Origin: Jeongeupia naejangsanensis
GTDB lineage: Bacteria > Pseudomonadota > Gammaproteobacteria > Burkholderiales > Chitinibacteraceae
Direction of reading: 5' to 3'
Assembly: GCF_016865585.1 (NCBI RefSeq)
Contig: NZ_JAESND010000011.1
Span: forward strand, 1 to 64,000
Length of the DNA: 64,000 nt
Positions 49,003 through 59,076 of this stretch are shown in pieces. The translations under genes were made by a program, and so were the position numbers. How positions within the stretch are numbered: position 1 is the stretch's first letter; every line of letters begins with the position of its first letter. The notes beneath the pieces were generated by a model. The model saw only the letters and a program-made list of their open reading frames with translations, did no database searches and was not told where the DNA came from.

Positions 49003-49539
49003 TCAGAAGCTGAAGTTCACGCCGGCGTAGACGCCATCTGCGAGGTCGCGGGACGGTCGGCCGTCCTTCAGGTCGACATTGAGGTACTTGTAGCCGAGGT
49101 CGGCACCGATCGCTGGCGTGATCTTGAAGCGCACACCGGCCTTGGCTTCGGTGTACGAGCGGATGCCGCTGGACAGCGAGTCGGGCGAGTAATACCCCTC
49201 GCCGTACAACACCACCCGGCTGCCGAGCGGGATGCTGAGGCCGGCGCCCAGTGCGCCGGCGACGCCGGTATCGGCCGATTTGACGTCGATGTACACCAGC
49301 TTGCCGCCGAAGGTGAGCAGTGCATTGCCGAGCGGCACGCCGAGGCCGAGGCCAACGCCGCCGACATCGCCTTCGTCGTCGTTGTGGGTCCAGTCCGCGG
49401 TGAAGCCGAGGCCGCCGCTGTTGACGCTTGCCGATGCGGCGACGTAGTCCTCGCCCGCGACCATCGAGACATCCGAAGCGGATGCACCGGCGCTGATGAC
49501 AAGGGCGCCAAGGGTGGCGGCAAAAAGGATGTTTTTCAT
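49003..49539 (-). CDS. YfaZ family outer-membrane protein
   Basis: A 178-aa exported beta-barrel protein with signal peptide ending ASA (about 22), Gly-rich amphipathic strands, and a C-terminal NFSF outer-membrane signature. Matches YfaZ by the [13 protein letters not shown] and [12 protein letters not shown] segments. The ATG at 49539 starts the signal peptide; the frame upstream is not conserved. Function unknown. Confidence 0.82.
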   Translation of the reverse strand: MKNILFAATLGALVISAGASASDVSMVAGEDYVAASASVNSGGLGFTADWTHNDDEGDVGGVGLGLGVPLGNALLTFGGKLVYIDVKSADTGVAGALGAGLSIPLGSRVVLYGEGYYSPDSLSSGIRSYTEAKAGVRFKITPAIGADLGYKYLNVDLKDGRPSRDLADGVYAGVNFSF

Positions 49540-49735
49540 GCGGGGGCTCGCGGCTGCTCGGAAAAAAGGGCGGCCAGTGTAGCGAGCGCGGGAAGGGCTT
49601 CGGTGGCAGGATTTACGCTTGGCAAAAAGCCACACTAGTTGTGATGTACAACTTGGCGGCGAGTGCGGTGGAACGTGCTGCCGTATCGTCGCCGCGCCGA
49701 GGCAGATTGCGCCGGAAGACGCTTTCAACCAGCGT

Positions 49736-51718
49736 TTACAACCGGCGCAGATTCCACATGAAGTAGGCGCCGCCGAGCAGCGTCGCGACCAGCCCGGCGG
49801 GCAGCTCCTGCGGGAACAGCAGTTGCTGGCCGACCCAGTCGGCCACCAGCATCAGCAGTGCGCCGCACAGGCCGGCGCCGATCAGCTGTGCGCGGGCGCG
49901 GACCAGTCCCAGCAGCCTTGCCAGATGCGGCGCGAGCAGGCCGACGAAGGACACCGGGCCGATCACCAGCGTCGCCGCCGCGCTCAGCAGCGCCACCAGC
50001 AACAGCAGCCAGCGCTGCGCGCGACGGGTATCGACGCCGAGCGCGCCGGCGGCAGCCTGGCCGAGCGGCAGCAGGTCGAGCCAGCGCCCCAGCAGCACCG
50101 AGACGCCGAGCGCAACGACGGCCAGCAGCAACAGCGCGACGGTCACGGTTGGCGTGACGTGGTAGGTCGACCCCGACAGCCAGGTCAGCAGCTGCTGCAC
50201 CCGCGGGTCGCCGTTGGCCAGCGCCAGGCTTTGCAGCGGTTCGAGCAGCGCGGTGATCGCAACGCCGGACAGCAGCACACGTTCGGGCTGGAAGCCGCTG
50301 CGGCGATTGATGCCGAGCAGCAACGCCAGCGTCAGCACCGCGCCAAGCACGCCGGCGGTCAGCAGCAGCGGCAACGGCGCCGCAGGCAGCAACAGCCCGG
50401 CCAGCAGCAGGCCGACGACGGTACCGCCGCTGACGCCGAGCAGCTCGGGGCTGGCCATCGGATTTTGGCCGATGCGCTGCAGCACCGTGCCGGCGAGCCC
50501 CAGCAAGAGTCCGACCGCCGCGGCTGCGCCGAGTCGTGGCAGGCGCCAGCTCAGCTGGATCGTCCACAATTCGCCGCCGGCCCAGCGCCAGCCGTCGCTG
50601 CCCTGACCGACGAACAGCGCCAGCGGCAGTGCGATCAGCAGCACGAGCACCAGGGTCGTCAGCAGCCGACGCGGTCGCGGATGCCGCCGCATCGTCAGGC
50701 CGCTGCCGGATGCGCCCGGCATCGACTTCTTCGGTGCCAGACGCGGAATCAGCCACAGCAGCAGCGGCGCACCGAGCAGTGCGGTCATCGCGCCGGTCGG
50801 CAGCAGCATCCCGCCGCCGTCGGCCACGAATTGCAGCAGCGCGTCGGTCGCGCTCAGCAGCAGACCGCCGAGCGCGGCCGCCCAGAACAGCCGTCGCCCC
50901 AGCGTACGGACCCCGAGCAGCCGAACCAGACTGGGCGCCGCCAGACCGATGAAGCCGATCACGCCGGCGACGCTGACGACGCAGGCGGTGACGAACACGG
51001 CCAGCGTCAGCGTCAGCAGTCGCAAATGGCGCAGCGGCAGGCCGAGGCTGCGCGCGCTGGCTTCGTCGAGGTCGAGTACAGCCAGAGGGCGCGTCAGCAG
51101 CGGCAGCAGCAGCGTTGCCGGCACGAGATGGATCAGCAGTCGCTGCACACCGTCCCAGCCGTCCTGCGCCAGCGCGCCGCCGCCCCAGACCAGCATGCCC
51201 TTGAGCGCTTCCGGGTTGGACAGCAGCAAGGCGCTGCCGATGGCGCCGAGATAGAGGTTGACCACCAGCCCGGCGAAGATGGTTGCCAGCGGCGACAGCG
51301 GGCGACGCCAGGTGAGTGCGTAGACCAGCCCCAGCGCTGCGCCGGCGCCGAACAGCGCCACCCATTCGCGGCCGGCGAGCAGCGACGGGGCGAACAGCGT
51401 GGCGAGCAGCAGCGCCAGCTGGGCGCCCGAGGTGGCGCCGAGCGTCGTCGGCGAAGCCAGCGGGTTGCGCAGCACCTGTTGCAGCAGCATGCCGGCCAGA
51501 CCCAGCGCCGCGCCGGCCAGCAGGCAGAGCGCCAAGCGCGGCAGCCACGCATAGTGGACGACCAACTGGCGCGGATCGGCGAGGTCCGGGTCGAACAGGC
51601 CGGACAGCCACAGGGTGTCCGGCAACTGGCGGTCGAGCCAGCCGATCGACAGCCCCAGCGTGAGGACGAACAGCAAGCCGCACAGCGGTAGGGCGGGAGA
51701 GCGGGGCAGCATCTTCAT
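49736..51718 (-). CDS. fhuB: Fe(3+)-hydroxamate ABC transporter permease, FhuB type
   Basis: A 660-aa inner-membrane protein with about 20 helices in two homologous FecCD halves (about 1-330 and 350-660). Each half has the coupling motif (GLPLRHLRLL and the second half's PxSxGL equivalents) and the ATPase-contact G-Q-x-x-Q/NP segments (LLQQVLRNPLASPTTLG; VLQRIGQNPMASPELLG). It imports ferric hydroxamate siderophores with FhuC and FhuD, both encoded upstream. Confidence 0.92.
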   Translation of the reverse strand: MKMLPRSPALPLCGLLFVLTLGLSIGWLDRQLPDTLWLSGLFDPDLADPRQLVVHYAWLPRLALCLLAGAALGLAGMLLQQVLRNPLASPTTLGATSGAQLALLLATLFAPSLLAGREWVALFGAGAALGLVYALTWRRPLSPLATIFAGLVVNLYLGAIGSALLLSNPEALKGMLVWGGGALAQDGWDGVQRLLIHLVPATLLLPLLTRPLAVLDLDEASARSLGLPLRHLRLLTLTLAVFVTACVVSVAGVIGFIGLAAPSLVRLLGVRTLGRRLFWAAALGGLLLSATDALLQFVADGGGMLLPTGAMTALLGAPLLLWLIPRLAPKKSMPGASGSGLTMRRHPRPRRLLTTLVLVLLIALPLALFVGQGSDGWRWAGGELWTIQLSWRLPRLGAAAAVGLLLGLAGTVLQRIGQNPMASPELLGVSGGTVVGLLLAGLLLPAAPLPLLLTAGVLGAVLTLALLLGINRRSGFQPERVLLSGVAITALLEPLQSLALANGDPRVQQLLTWLSGSTYHVTPTVTVALLLLAVVALGVSVLLGRWLDLLPLGQAAAGALGVDTRRAQRWLLLLVALLSAAATLVIGPVSFVGLLAPHLARLLGLVRARAQLIGAGLCGALLMLVADWVGQQLLFPQELPAGLVATLLGGAYFMWNLRRL

Positions 51719-51721
51719 CGG

Positions 51722-52567
51722 TTACGGGCGTCCGCGCAGAGCCAGGCTCAGCTGGTCGGCGAAGCGTTCGCCGGCCAGCACGCCGCCGAAGCTCCATACG
51801 GCTGGCAGGTGCAGCGGTGGATGGCGGCGCACCATCGGCAGGTTCTGCCACAGCGCCGACCTGGCCAGTCGCGCGTCGACGCCGACCGGCAGCGGTTCGA
51901 TCACGATGGTCTGGACGTTGTCGAGCGTGGCGAGGCGATCGATGCTGACCGTGGCAAAGCCCCAGCTGCCGGTATCCGCCTGCCAAGCGTTGCGCAGCCC
52001 GAGTCGCGCGAGCACCGCGTCGAACAGGCTGTGGCGGCCGTAGACGCGGACGTGGCGCTCGTCGATGAACTGCAGCAGCAGCAAGGGTGGGGTTGTGGGC
52101 AGTGTTGCGGCTTGCGCGGCCAGCCGGGATTCGACCCGGTCGAGCAGTGCCTTGCCGGCGGCCTGCCGGTCGAGCAGCGTCGCGAGTTCCAGTGTTGACT
52201 GGCGCAGCTGTGCCCAGTAGTCGCCGCCGCCGGCGTCGAAGCGGAGCGTGCGCACCGGCGCGATGCGCGCCAGCGTCGGCACGATGCCGGCCGACAGCGG
52301 CGAGACGAGGATCAGGTCGGGTTTCAGTTCGGCCAGCAGCTCGCGATTGGGCTGGGTGCGCAGGCCGATGTCGACGGTTGTTGCCGGCAGCGCCGGCTGG
52401 CCAACCCAGCTTCGGTAGGCGGCGGTTTCGCCAACGGCCAGCGGCGCAACGCCCAGCCCGAGCATGGTCTCGGCGATGGTCCAGTCGACCGTCGCGACGC
52501 GCGGGGCGGCGTGCAGCGAGAGTGGCAGCAGCACGAAGAGGACCAGCAGCCAGCGGCGCATGTTCAT
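51722..52567 (-). CDS. fhuD: Iron-siderophore substrate-binding protein, FhuD type
   Basis: A 281-aa periplasmic binding protein with signal peptide ending LHA (about 20). The class III binding-protein fold is recognisable from VATVDWTIAETMLGLG and PDLILVSPLSAG. It lies 3 bases upstream of fhuB. GGAG precedes the ATG at 52567; a second ATG two codons on is possible. Confidence 0.88.
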   Translation of the reverse strand: MNMRRWLLVLFVLLPLSLHAAPRVATVDWTIAETMLGLGVAPLAVGETAAYRSWVGQPALPATTVDIGLRTQPNRELLAELKPDLILVSPLSAGIVPTLARIAPVRTLRFDAGGGDYWAQLRQSTLELATLLDRQAAGKALLDRVESRLAAQAATLPTTPPLLLLQFIDERHVRVYGRHSLFDAVLARLGLRNAWQADTGSWGFATVSIDRLATLDNVQTIVIEPLPVGVDARLARSALWQNLPMVRRHPPLHLPAVWSFGGVLAGERFADQLSLALRGRP

Positions 52568-52578
52568 TGGCGGCTCCT

Positions 52579-53343
52579 TCAGACGATCGCGATCGCGTGG
52601 TCGGCGACCGGGTGCGGCATCACGCGCATCGGCAGGCCGTAAATGGCCTCGAGCGTTGCGGCGTTCATCAGCTCGGCCGGTGTGCCCTGGGTCAGCACGG
52701 CGCCGCTGTGCAGCGCGATCAGCCGGTCGCAGTAGCGCGCGGCCAGATTGATGTCGTGGATCACCACGATGACACCGAGGCCGAGTTCGCGGCTCAGTCG
52801 CTGGATCAAACTCATCACCTCGACCTGATGCGCCAGATCGAGCGCGGCCAGCGGCTCGTCGAGCAGGATGAAACGGCTTTCCTGCGCCAGCAGCATCGCC
52901 AGCCAGACCCGCTGCCGCTCGCCACCGGACAGCGTGTCGACCAGCCGGTCGGCAAAGGCGTCGGTGTGGGTCAGTTCGATCGCGCGCGCTACCCGTTCGC
53001 GGTCATCGGTGCGCGTGCGCCCGAGCAGGCCGCGCCACGGGTAGCGGCCGAATTCGACCAGCTCGCGGCCGAGCAGGTTTTCGGCGCTCGGCAGGTGTTG
53101 CGGCAGGTAGGCGACCCGGCGCGCGAAGGCCTGGCTCTGCCACTCTCCGACCGGTTTGCCGTCGAGGCTCAGTGTGCCGGCCGTCGGCGCCTGCTGGCGG
53201 GCCAGTAGTTTCAGCAGCGTCGATTTGCCCGAGCCGTTGTGGCCGATCAGCCCGCAGACCTGTCCTTCATCGAAGCGCAGGCTGGTCGGGCGCAACAGCG
53301 CCCGGCGCTCGACCGTGAAGGCAACGTCGTGCAGCTCAAACAT
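52579..53343 (-). CDS. fhuC: Iron-siderophore ABC transporter ATP-binding protein, FhuC type
   Basis: A 254-aa ATPase: Walker [10 protein letters not shown] (about 33-41), signature LSGGERQR, Walker [13 protein letters not shown] and switch His (VVIHDIN). The order on this strand is exporter - fhuC - fhuD - fhuB. The ATG at 53343 overlaps the exporter stop by 8 bases. Confidence 0.93.
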   Translation of the reverse strand: MFELHDVAFTVERRALLRPTSLRFDEGQVCGLIGHNGSGKSTLLKLLARQQAPTAGTLSLDGKPVGEWQSQAFARRVAYLPQHLPSAENLLGRELVEFGRYPWRGLLGRTRTDDRERVARAIELTHTDAFADRLVDTLSGGERQRVWLAMLLAQESRFILLDEPLAALDLAHQVEVMSLIQRLSRELGLGVIVVIHDINLAARYCDRLIALHSGAVLTQGTPAELMNAATLEAIYGLPMRVMPHPVADHAIAIV

Positions 53344-54988
53344 CGGCAACTCCCGGCACGGTATCGAGGCGGGCGACGACGTCGGCACTGACGTGCTGGC
53401 GCTCGGCGCCGGTCAGTTCGCGCAGCCTGCCGGCACGCATCTCGAGCAGGCGGTCGGCAAGCGGGAAGTAATGGTCGTCGTGGCTGATCGCCAGCACCGT
53501 CTTGCCCATCTCGCGCAGTCGCGGCAGCAGCACCCGGTAGAAAATCCGCCGGAATTGCGGATCCTGATCGGCGGCCCATTCGTCGAACAGCACGAAATCG
53601 CGCCGCTCGGCGATCGCCAGCAGCAAGGCCACGCGCTTGCGCTGCCCTTGCGACAGGTCGAGATCGGTCAGCCGGTCGCCGTCGCGCTGCAATTTGTGGC
53701 CGATGTCGAGCCGGTCGACCCACTCGCTCAGTTCGGCTTCGTCGACGCCACCGGGGCCGAGCAGCCGGTCGAACAGGTGGAAGTCGGTGAAGATCGCCGA
53801 GAACAGCCGGCGCCATTCGTGCGGATCGTCCAGCGGCTCGCCGTCGAGCAGCAACCGTCCGCCGTCGGGCTGGTAAAGGCCGGTCAGCAGCATCGCCAGC
53901 GTCGACTTGCCCGAGCCGTTGCCGCCGATCAGGAACAGTTGTTCCCCGCGATGGATCGTCAGGTCGAGCGGGCCGACGCCGAAATTCCCGCCCGGATAGG
54001 TGAAGCTGACGCCTTCGAGCGTCAGCGTCTGCCATGGCCGGGGCGCCGGCTGGACGAATGCCGGTTCGTGCGGTTCGAGGTCGAGCGCGCGCAGCTTGTC
54101 GAACGCGACCTGCGCGGCCAGCAGCGTCGGCAGCGCGCCGATGCCCTGCAGCAGCGGCGTGCGCAGGAACAGCAGCGTCAGTGCGTAGGTCGCGGCGACA
54201 TTGGTGTCGGCCCAGCCGAGGCCGTTGGCGAGGAAGAACACCAGCCCGATCGCGCCGAGCATCATGATGTTGGTCCAGTTCAGCGCGCTCAGGTGGAAGG
54301 TGTCGGCGCGGATGATGTGGTGGCGGTAATCGTTCGCGTTGGGCTGGTACTGCTCGTCGAACAGCGCCAGCGCGCGCTGGCGGTTGAGCATCAGCTCGCG
54401 GCTGCCCGAGATCATCGACTGGTAGTCGTGGTAGAGGCGGTCTTCGGCCTGGCGCATCAGTCCCAGATGGCGGTAGACGTGCCGCACCAGCAGCCAGCCG
54501 ACCAGCATCGTCGCACCGACCCACACCGTGGTGGCGCCCAGCAGCGACGGTGACAGCCAGGCCAGGTAGGCGCAGGCGCCCAGCGTCAGGACCACGCCCT
54601 GCACCAGCTCGGGCAGGCGCACGAAGGCGTAGGTGATGTGGCCGATGTCGCTCGACAAGGACGCGAGCAGCGGCCCCTGACCGATCTGGTGCAGCCGCAG
54701 CGGCGGCGTATCGAGTAACTGTTTGAGCAGCCGGCCGCGCAAGGCATGAACGAAGTGATGGCCCAGCGTCGTCAGCGCCAGCTGCGCGCCGAGCGTGACC
54801 ACCAGCAGCAGGACGATCAGCCCGAGCAACTGGCCGAGCACAGGCAGCGGCGCACCGGTCATGGTGATCAGGTGGTCGTTGATGAAGGCGATGACGCCGA
54901 TGCCGAGCAGGGCGCTGAGTACGCTCAGCAGCGTGACGGCGAGGAAGGGCCAGCGGTAGTGGCGGTAGACGAGAAGAAGCAGTTCCAT
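53336..54988 (-). CDS. Cyclic-peptide/siderophore export ABC transporter (PvdE-like)
   Basis: A 550-aa fused half-transporter: six N-terminal helices, then an ATPase domain with Walker [10 protein letters not shown], a degenerate signature ([11 protein letters not shown]) and Walker B FVLFDEW, a set of features typical of the SyrD/PvdE group. Such exporters release siderophores or related peptides. The ATG at 54988 was chosen; an upstream TTG (55030) is unsupported. No siderophore synthesis gene lies nearby. Confidence 0.87.
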   Translation of the reverse strand: MELLLLVYRHYRWPFLAVTLLSVLSALLGIGVIAFINDHLITMTGAPLPVLGQLLGLIVLLLVVTLGAQLALTTLGHHFVHALRGRLLKQLLDTPPLRLHQIGQGPLLASLSSDIGHITYAFVRLPELVQGVVLTLGACAYLAWLSPSLLGATTVWVGATMLVGWLLVRHVYRHLGLMRQAEDRLYHDYQSMISGSRELMLNRQRALALFDEQYQPNANDYRHHIIRADTFHLSALNWTNIMMLGAIGLVFFLANGLGWADTNVAATYALTLLFLRTPLLQGIGALPTLLAAQVAFDKLRALDLEPHEPAFVQPAPRPWQTLTLEGVSFTYPGGNFGVGPLDLTIHRGEQLFLIGGNGSGKSTLAMLLTGLYQPDGGRLLLDGEPLDDPHEWRRLFSAIFTDFHLFDRLLGPGGVDEAELSEWVDRLDIGHKLQRDGDRLTDLDLSQGQRKRVALLLAIAERRDFVLFDEWAADQDPQFRRIFYRVLLPRLREMGKTVLAISHDDHYFPLADRLLEMRAGRLRELTGAERQHVSADVVARLDTVPGVADV

Positions 54989-55110
54989 TGGCACATCGTC
55001 GGGTCGGGCGGAAGGGACAAAAGCGGGCAAGTGGCGCGCTGAACGGCAAGGTCTGGCAGCGGGGCGCTTGCAGCGGCGACAGGCGGGATGGCCTGATCGG
55101 GTTCGATATT

Positions 55111-55129
55111 ATAAATGAGAATTATTTCT
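55111..55129. promoter_or_regulatory. Fur-box-like site upstream of the siderophore cluster
   Basis: The AT-rich stretch containing AATGAGAATTATT fits the Fur box as written for betaproteobacteria (NATWAT-type hexamers in inverted order). It stands about 120 bases before the exporter start, in a place consistent with iron control of the minus-strand operon. Confidence 0.6.
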
Positions 55130-55288
55130 GATTTCTTTGGTGAAATGACCAAAAACAGCGCTGTCTGTCCCGCGTCAAGCATGCCCGTCATGACGTTCCG
55201 CCCTGGATTCGCCGACGGGATTCGTGGTGCGCGGCGCTGGGCGCCGGCGTGGCGCGCCCGTCACACCGGCGCTTGACGCGCAGAACGC

Positions 55289-55336
55289 AAAAAAGCCGCT
55301 GATTCTTGAACTTTCGTTCCGGAATCAACGGCTTTT
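55289..55336 (-). terminator. Terminator of the tRNA-Met gene
   Basis: Minus-strand stem with arms GCCGTTGATTC and GAATCAGCGGC (one mismatch), then six T, just past the tRNA. Confidence 0.85.
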
Positions 55337-55358
55337 CTGCTGCGCTTTCGCGCGGATC

Positions 55359-55435
55359 TGGTGGCTATGGCGGGACTCGAACCTGCGACCCCAGCATTAT
55401 GAGTGCTGTGCTCTAACCGACTGAGCTACATAGCC
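55359..55435 (-). tRNA. tRNA-Met (anticodon CAT, elongator)
   Basis: A full cloverleaf of 77 bases with the CCA end encoded. D-arm AGCTCAGTCGGTTAGAGC, anticodon arm with CAT in ACTCATAA, variable loop and TTCGAGTCC T-arm all fit. It resembles the E. coli elongator tRNA-Met in order and length rather than an initiator. Confidence 0.95.
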
Positions 55436-55479
55436 AAGAGGACGGCATATTGTCTGGATTCGCCCCCGGTGTCAAGCGT

Positions 55480-56658
55480 TTATAGCTTGTGCGAATCGTC
55501 CCGGCCGCCAAAGCCCGGCAGCAGTGCGTCGAGTTCGAGCGCCTTGCTGAAGGCGATGGCCTTGAACAGGTCGCCCATTTCGGCCGGGCTGGTGAGTTTC
55601 TGGACTGCGGCAACTTGCGCCAGATAGGCCGGGTGATCGGTGCCGAGTTCGGCGAGCTTGTCCAGCAGGCCGGCGTCGAGCAGGTATTGCGCCTGCGGGG
55701 CGTAGCCTTCGAGCGACAGGCCGGCGGCGTCGGCTTCGCGGTAGACGGCGGAAAAATCGACATGGCAGGTCAGGTCGGTTAGGCCGGGGTGGAAGAACGG
55801 GTCATGCACGGTGTGGTGGCGGTAGTGGCCGATCAGCGTGCCCATGTGCCGTTCCGGGTGGTAGTACTCTGCATGGGCGAAGCCGTAGTCGAGCCACAGC
55901 ACGGCGCCGGTGGCGAGCATGCCGGCGACGCTGGCGACGAAGGCGTGCATCTCCGGCTGGATCTCGGTGGTGTAGCCGGCAGGCAGGTTCAGCGCCGTGG
56001 CGAGCGCGTGCTGCGGGCCGGCGTTGAGCGGACGATCCTGCCAGTCCAGTGCACCGTTCCGCCAGACGACACCGCGCTCGTGCAGCTGGCCGGCATCATC
56101 ACGGTGGACGAGAGCGCACGGCATCGCGTCGAGCACTTCATTGCCGACGACAAAGCCGCTGAACGAGTCCGGCAATGTATCGAGCCAGACGACGCGGTCG
56201 AGCAGGTGTGGCGCGGCGGCGGCAATCGTCGCGCGCTGGCGTTCACGCAATTCGCCTGAAAGGTCGACGATGCAGTAGCGTGTCGGCAGCTGGCCGGTGC
56301 GCTCGAGACCGAGCAGCAGCTGGGCCGCAAGCCGGCCGGTGCCGGCGCCGAATTCGATCACGTCGCCGGTCTGGCCCTGTGCCGCCAGCGTCGCGAGCAC
56401 GGCGGCGGCCGTGTCGGCAATGCAGGCGCCGAACAGCGGGGACAGTTCGGGCGCGGTGGTGAAATCGCCTTCGGCGCCGAATTTGGCCGCGCCACCCGAG
56501 TAATAACCCAGACCGGGGCTGTACAGCGCCAGCCGCATGTAGTCGGCGAACGGGATCCAGCCACCGGCGGCATCGATCGCGGCACGGATCCGTTCGACCA
56601 GCGCCGCGCTGGCGGCTGCGGCGTCCGCGCCGGGCGCGGGCAGTTGCGGTGTAGTCAT
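55480..56658 (-). CDS. Class I SAM-dependent methyltransferase, MidA/NDUFAF7 family
   Basis: A 392-aa cytosolic protein. SAM-binding loop IEFGAGTGRLAAQLL (about 120-134), the YYSGGAAKFGAEGDFTTAPELSPLFG stretch typical of the family, and the NEVLDAMPC region. Mitochondrial homologues methylate an arginine in complex I; the bacterial substrate is not established. The ATG at 56658 follows a weak ribosome-binding sequence. Confidence 0.88.
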   Translation of the reverse strand: MTTPQLPAPGADAAAASAALVERIRAAIDAAGGWIPFADYMRLALYSPGLGYYSGGAAKFGAEGDFTTAPELSPLFGACIADTAAAVLATLAAQGQTGDVIEFGAGTGRLAAQLLLGLERTGQLPTRYCIVDLSGELRERQRATIAAAAPHLLDRVVWLDTLPDSFSGFVVGNEVLDAMPCALVHRDDAGQLHERGVVWRNGALDWQDRPLNAGPQHALATALNLPAGYTTEIQPEMHAFVASVAGMLATGAVLWLDYGFAHAEYYHPERHMGTLIGHYRHHTVHDPFFHPGLTDLTCHVDFSAVYREADAAGLSLEGYAPQAQYLLDAGLLDKLAELGTDHPAYLAQVAAVQKLTSPAEMGDLFKAIAFSKALELDALLPGFGGRDDSHKL

Positions 56659-56743
56659 GGCGACAGCAGAATTCCTGACGAAACGCAGATTGTACTGGCT
56701 GCGGCCACGAGGCCGCACGCAGCAGGATGACAAAGGGGAAGGG

Positions 56744-57484
56744 ATGAATCACGACAAGGTGGCGCTGATCACCGGTGCAGCCAGGCGCGTTGGCGCCGGT
56801 CTGGCGCGGTACCTGCATGCGCGCGGCTGGCGGGTGGTGATCCACTACCGCAGCAACGGCGGTGCTGCCACGGCTTTGGCGAGCGAGCTGAACGCCGTGC
56901 GGCCTGCGTCGGCGGTGACGGTCCAGCTCGACCTGCTGGAGACCGCCCGCCTGCCCGAACTGGTCGCTGCCGCGCTCGCCGCTTTCGGCCGGCTCGATGC
57001 GCTGGTCAACAACGCGTCGGCGTTCTATCCGACGCCGGTCGGCGAGTTTTCCGAGTCGGCGTGGGACGAGCTGGTTGGCTCCAACCTGAAGGCGCCGCTG
57101 TTTCTGGCGCAGGCGGCGGTGCCGGCGCTGGCCGAAACCGGCGGCTGCATCGTCAGCATCGCCGACATCCATGCCGACCGCCCGTATCCGGGCCTGATGC
57201 TGTACACGGTGGCCAAGGCCGGTCTGGTGGCGATGACGCGCGGGCTGGCGCGCGAGCTGGCGCCGAAGGTGCGCGTCAACGCCGTCGCGCCCGGTGCCAA
57301 TCTGTGGCCCGACGGTGCCGACGTGTTCGATGCGGCCGAGCGCGAGCGCATCCTGGGCACGATTCCGCTGGGGCGTACCGGTACGCCGGATGATCTGGCG
57401 CAGGCGATCGCCTTCCTGCTCGACGCGCCGTACCTGACCGGAGTGGTGTTGCCGGTCGACGGCGGACGCAGCGTGGTGTTGTAA
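56744..57484 (+). CDS. Pteridine reductase (short-chain dehydrogenase)
   Basis: A 246-aa NADP-dependent SDR: TGAARRVGAGLAR cofactor motif (about 10-22), NNASAFYPTPVG and catalytic Tyr/Lys in YTVAKAGL. The NNASxF pattern and start sequence fit pteridine reductase/FolM. GGGAAGGG precedes the ATG. Divergent from the methyltransferase. Confidence 0.87.
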   Translation: MNHDKVALITGAARRVGAGLARYLHARGWRVVIHYRSNGGAATALASELNAVRPASAVTVQLDLLETARLPELVAAALAAFGRLDALVNNASAFYPTPVGEFSESAWDELVGSNLKAPLFLAQAAVPALAETGGCIVSIADIHADRPYPGLMLYTVAKAGLVAMTRGLARELAPKVRVNAVAPGANLWPDGADVFDAAERERILGTIPLGRTGTPDDLAQAIAFLLDAPYLTGVVLPVDGGRSVVL

Positions 57485-57575
57485 GGGCTGGGCCGTCACG
57501 ACTGCTGCAGCACGATGCGATTGGCATGTCGGGCCGCTTGTGGCTTCATGGCTGGTTTGGAAAAGTGAGGCCTTC

Positions 57576-58010
57576 ATGGGCAGCGAAGTCGAGCTACTCA
57601 GTGGCGACGCACACCGGCAGGCGGTAGCGGACGAAATCGCGACCACCTTGCGTGCGTTCAACGAGGCGGTGCTCGGTTCTTACTCGTTTGCCCCGGTCAG
57701 CGCGGTGATCCGCGATGACGAGGGGCGGCTGATTGCCGGCGCGACGGGTTACTACGGGCTGGATTGCCTGATCGTCGAAAACGTTTGGGTCGACGATGCC
57801 CGCCGCCATCAGGGGCTGGGCGGCCGGGTAATGCGGGCGCTGGAGGACCACGCCCGCACGGCCGGCATCCGTCTGGCCCGGCTGGAGACGGCGAGTTTCC
57901 AGGCGCGCGGCTTCTACGAAAAGCAGGGCTATACGGTGTTCGGCGAGCTCGACGACTATCCGCCCGGGCATCGCTACTTCTTCATGAAGAAGCCGCTGCC
58001 GGGCGGCTGA
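57576..58010 (+). CDS. GNAT N-acetyltransferase
   Basis: A 144-aa acetyltransferase with the acetyl-CoA loop RRHQGLGGRVMRALEDHA and a C-terminal GFYEKQGYTVFGELDDYPPGH. Subfamily unclear; substrate unknown. The ATG at 57576 follows GAGGCC. Confidence 0.85.
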   Translation: MGSEVELLSGDAHRQAVADEIATTLRAFNEAVLGSYSFAPVSAVIRDDEGRLIAGATGYYGLDCLIVENVWVDDARRHQGLGGRVMRALEDHARTAGIRLARLETASFQARGFYEKQGYTVFGELDDYPPGHRYFFMKKPLPGG

Positions 58011-58095
58011 GCCGGCCGGGCGGCGGCATTGCACGGCGCACCCGCTCGCAGCAGGCGGCGGAGTGCGGTAAAATCGCCGTCAATTCAATCATCTA

Positions 58096-58120
58096 CGACG
58101 GGGCGCGATGCGCCCCGTCG
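58096..58120 (+). other. Strong hairpin in the ttcA leader
   Basis: Perfect 11-bp stem CGACGGGGCGC / GCGCCCCGTCG with a GAT loop, directly upstream of ttcA. It contains an in-frame ATG (58108) that would extend ttcA by eight codons, but whose ribosome-binding sequence would be in the stem. Could be a leader structure or a terminator for upstream transcription. Confidence 0.5.
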
Positions 58121-58131
58121 GCATTCGGATC

Positions 58132-59076
58132 ATGACCCAGCACACCAGCACCGAAGCCACTGCCGTGGCCGACGCCGAAAAGAAGGCCCAGCTCAACGTC
58201 AACAAGCTGACCAAGTGGCTGCGCCACGCCGTCGGCGACGCGATCAACGATTTCAACATGATCGAGCCGGGTGACAAGATCATGGTCTGTCTGTCGGGTG
58301 GCAAGGACAGCTACACGATGCTCGACATCCTGCTCGGGCTGCAGAAATCGGCACCGATCGATTTTTCGATCGTCGCGGTCAACCTCGACCAGAAGCAGCC
58401 GGGCTTCCCCGAACACGTGCTGCCCGACTACCTGAAAAGCGCTGGCGTCGATTACCGCATCATCGAGGAAGACACCTACTCGATCGTCAAGAAGCTGGTC
58501 CCCGAGGGCAAGACGACCTGCAGCCTGTGCTCGCGCCTGCGTCGCGGCATCCTCTACCGCGTGGCCGACGAGCTGGGCGCGACCAAGATCGCGCTGGGCC
58601 ACCACCGCGAGGACATCCTCGAAACGCTGTTCCTGAACATGTTCTACGGCGGCAAGCTCAAGGCGATGCCGCCGAAGCTGGTATCCGACGACGGCAAGCA
58701 CGTGGTGATCCGGCCGCTGGCGTACTGCCGCGAGAAGGATATCGTCCGTTATTCCGAGGCCAAGGGTTTCCCGATCATTCCGTGCAACCTCTGCGGCTCG
58801 CAGCCGAACCTGCAGCGTGCAGTGGTCGGCGAGATGATCGAAGACTGGGACAAGCGCTTTCCGGGCCGGATCGAGTCGATGTTCCGCGCGCTGCAGAACG
58901 TCGTGCCGAGCCATCTGGCCGACCCGAAACTGTACAACTTCGTCGGCGCGAAAGCCGACGGCGTTGCGCGTGCCGACGGAGACAAGGCCTTCGATCGCGA
59001 GACCTTCAGCGAGCCGAACACCATCAACATCCTCGCCAGCAAGCCGGCCGATGCTGGCGGCTGCGGGGACCATTGA
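58132..59076 (+). CDS. ttcA: tRNA 2-thiocytidine(32) synthetase
   Basis: Fe-S PP-loop enzyme of 314 aa thiolating C32 of some tRNAs. PP-loop [11 protein letters not shown] (about 56-66), cluster ligands CSLC and CNLC. An ATG at 58108 is in frame but sits inside a hairpin, so 58132 is preferred. Its stop overlaps the next start (TGATG). Confidence 0.95.
   Translation: MTQHTSTEATAVADAEKKAQLNVNKLTKWLRHAVGDAINDFNMIEPGDKIMVCLSGGKDSYTMLDILLGLQKSAPIDFSIVAVNLDQKQPGFPEHVLPDYLKSAGVDYRIIEEDTYSIVKKLVPEGKTTCSLCSRLRRGILYRVADELGATKIALGHHREDILETLFLNMFYGGKLKAMPPKLVSDDGKHVVIRPLAYCREKDIVRYSEAKGFPIIPCNLCGSQPNLQRAVVGEMIEDWDKRFPGRIESMFRALQNVVPSHLADPKLYNFVGAKADGVARADGDKAFDRETFSEPNTINILASKPADAGGCGDH

Noticed and set aside
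49619-51691. 690-codon frame opposite fhuB
   Set aside because: Extreme Gln/Arg composition from reverse reading of Leu-rich helices; fhuB is intact.
55224-55424. 66-codon frame overlapping the tRNA-Met
   Set aside because: It overlaps a full tRNA cloverleaf and a terminator, so it is not a gene.
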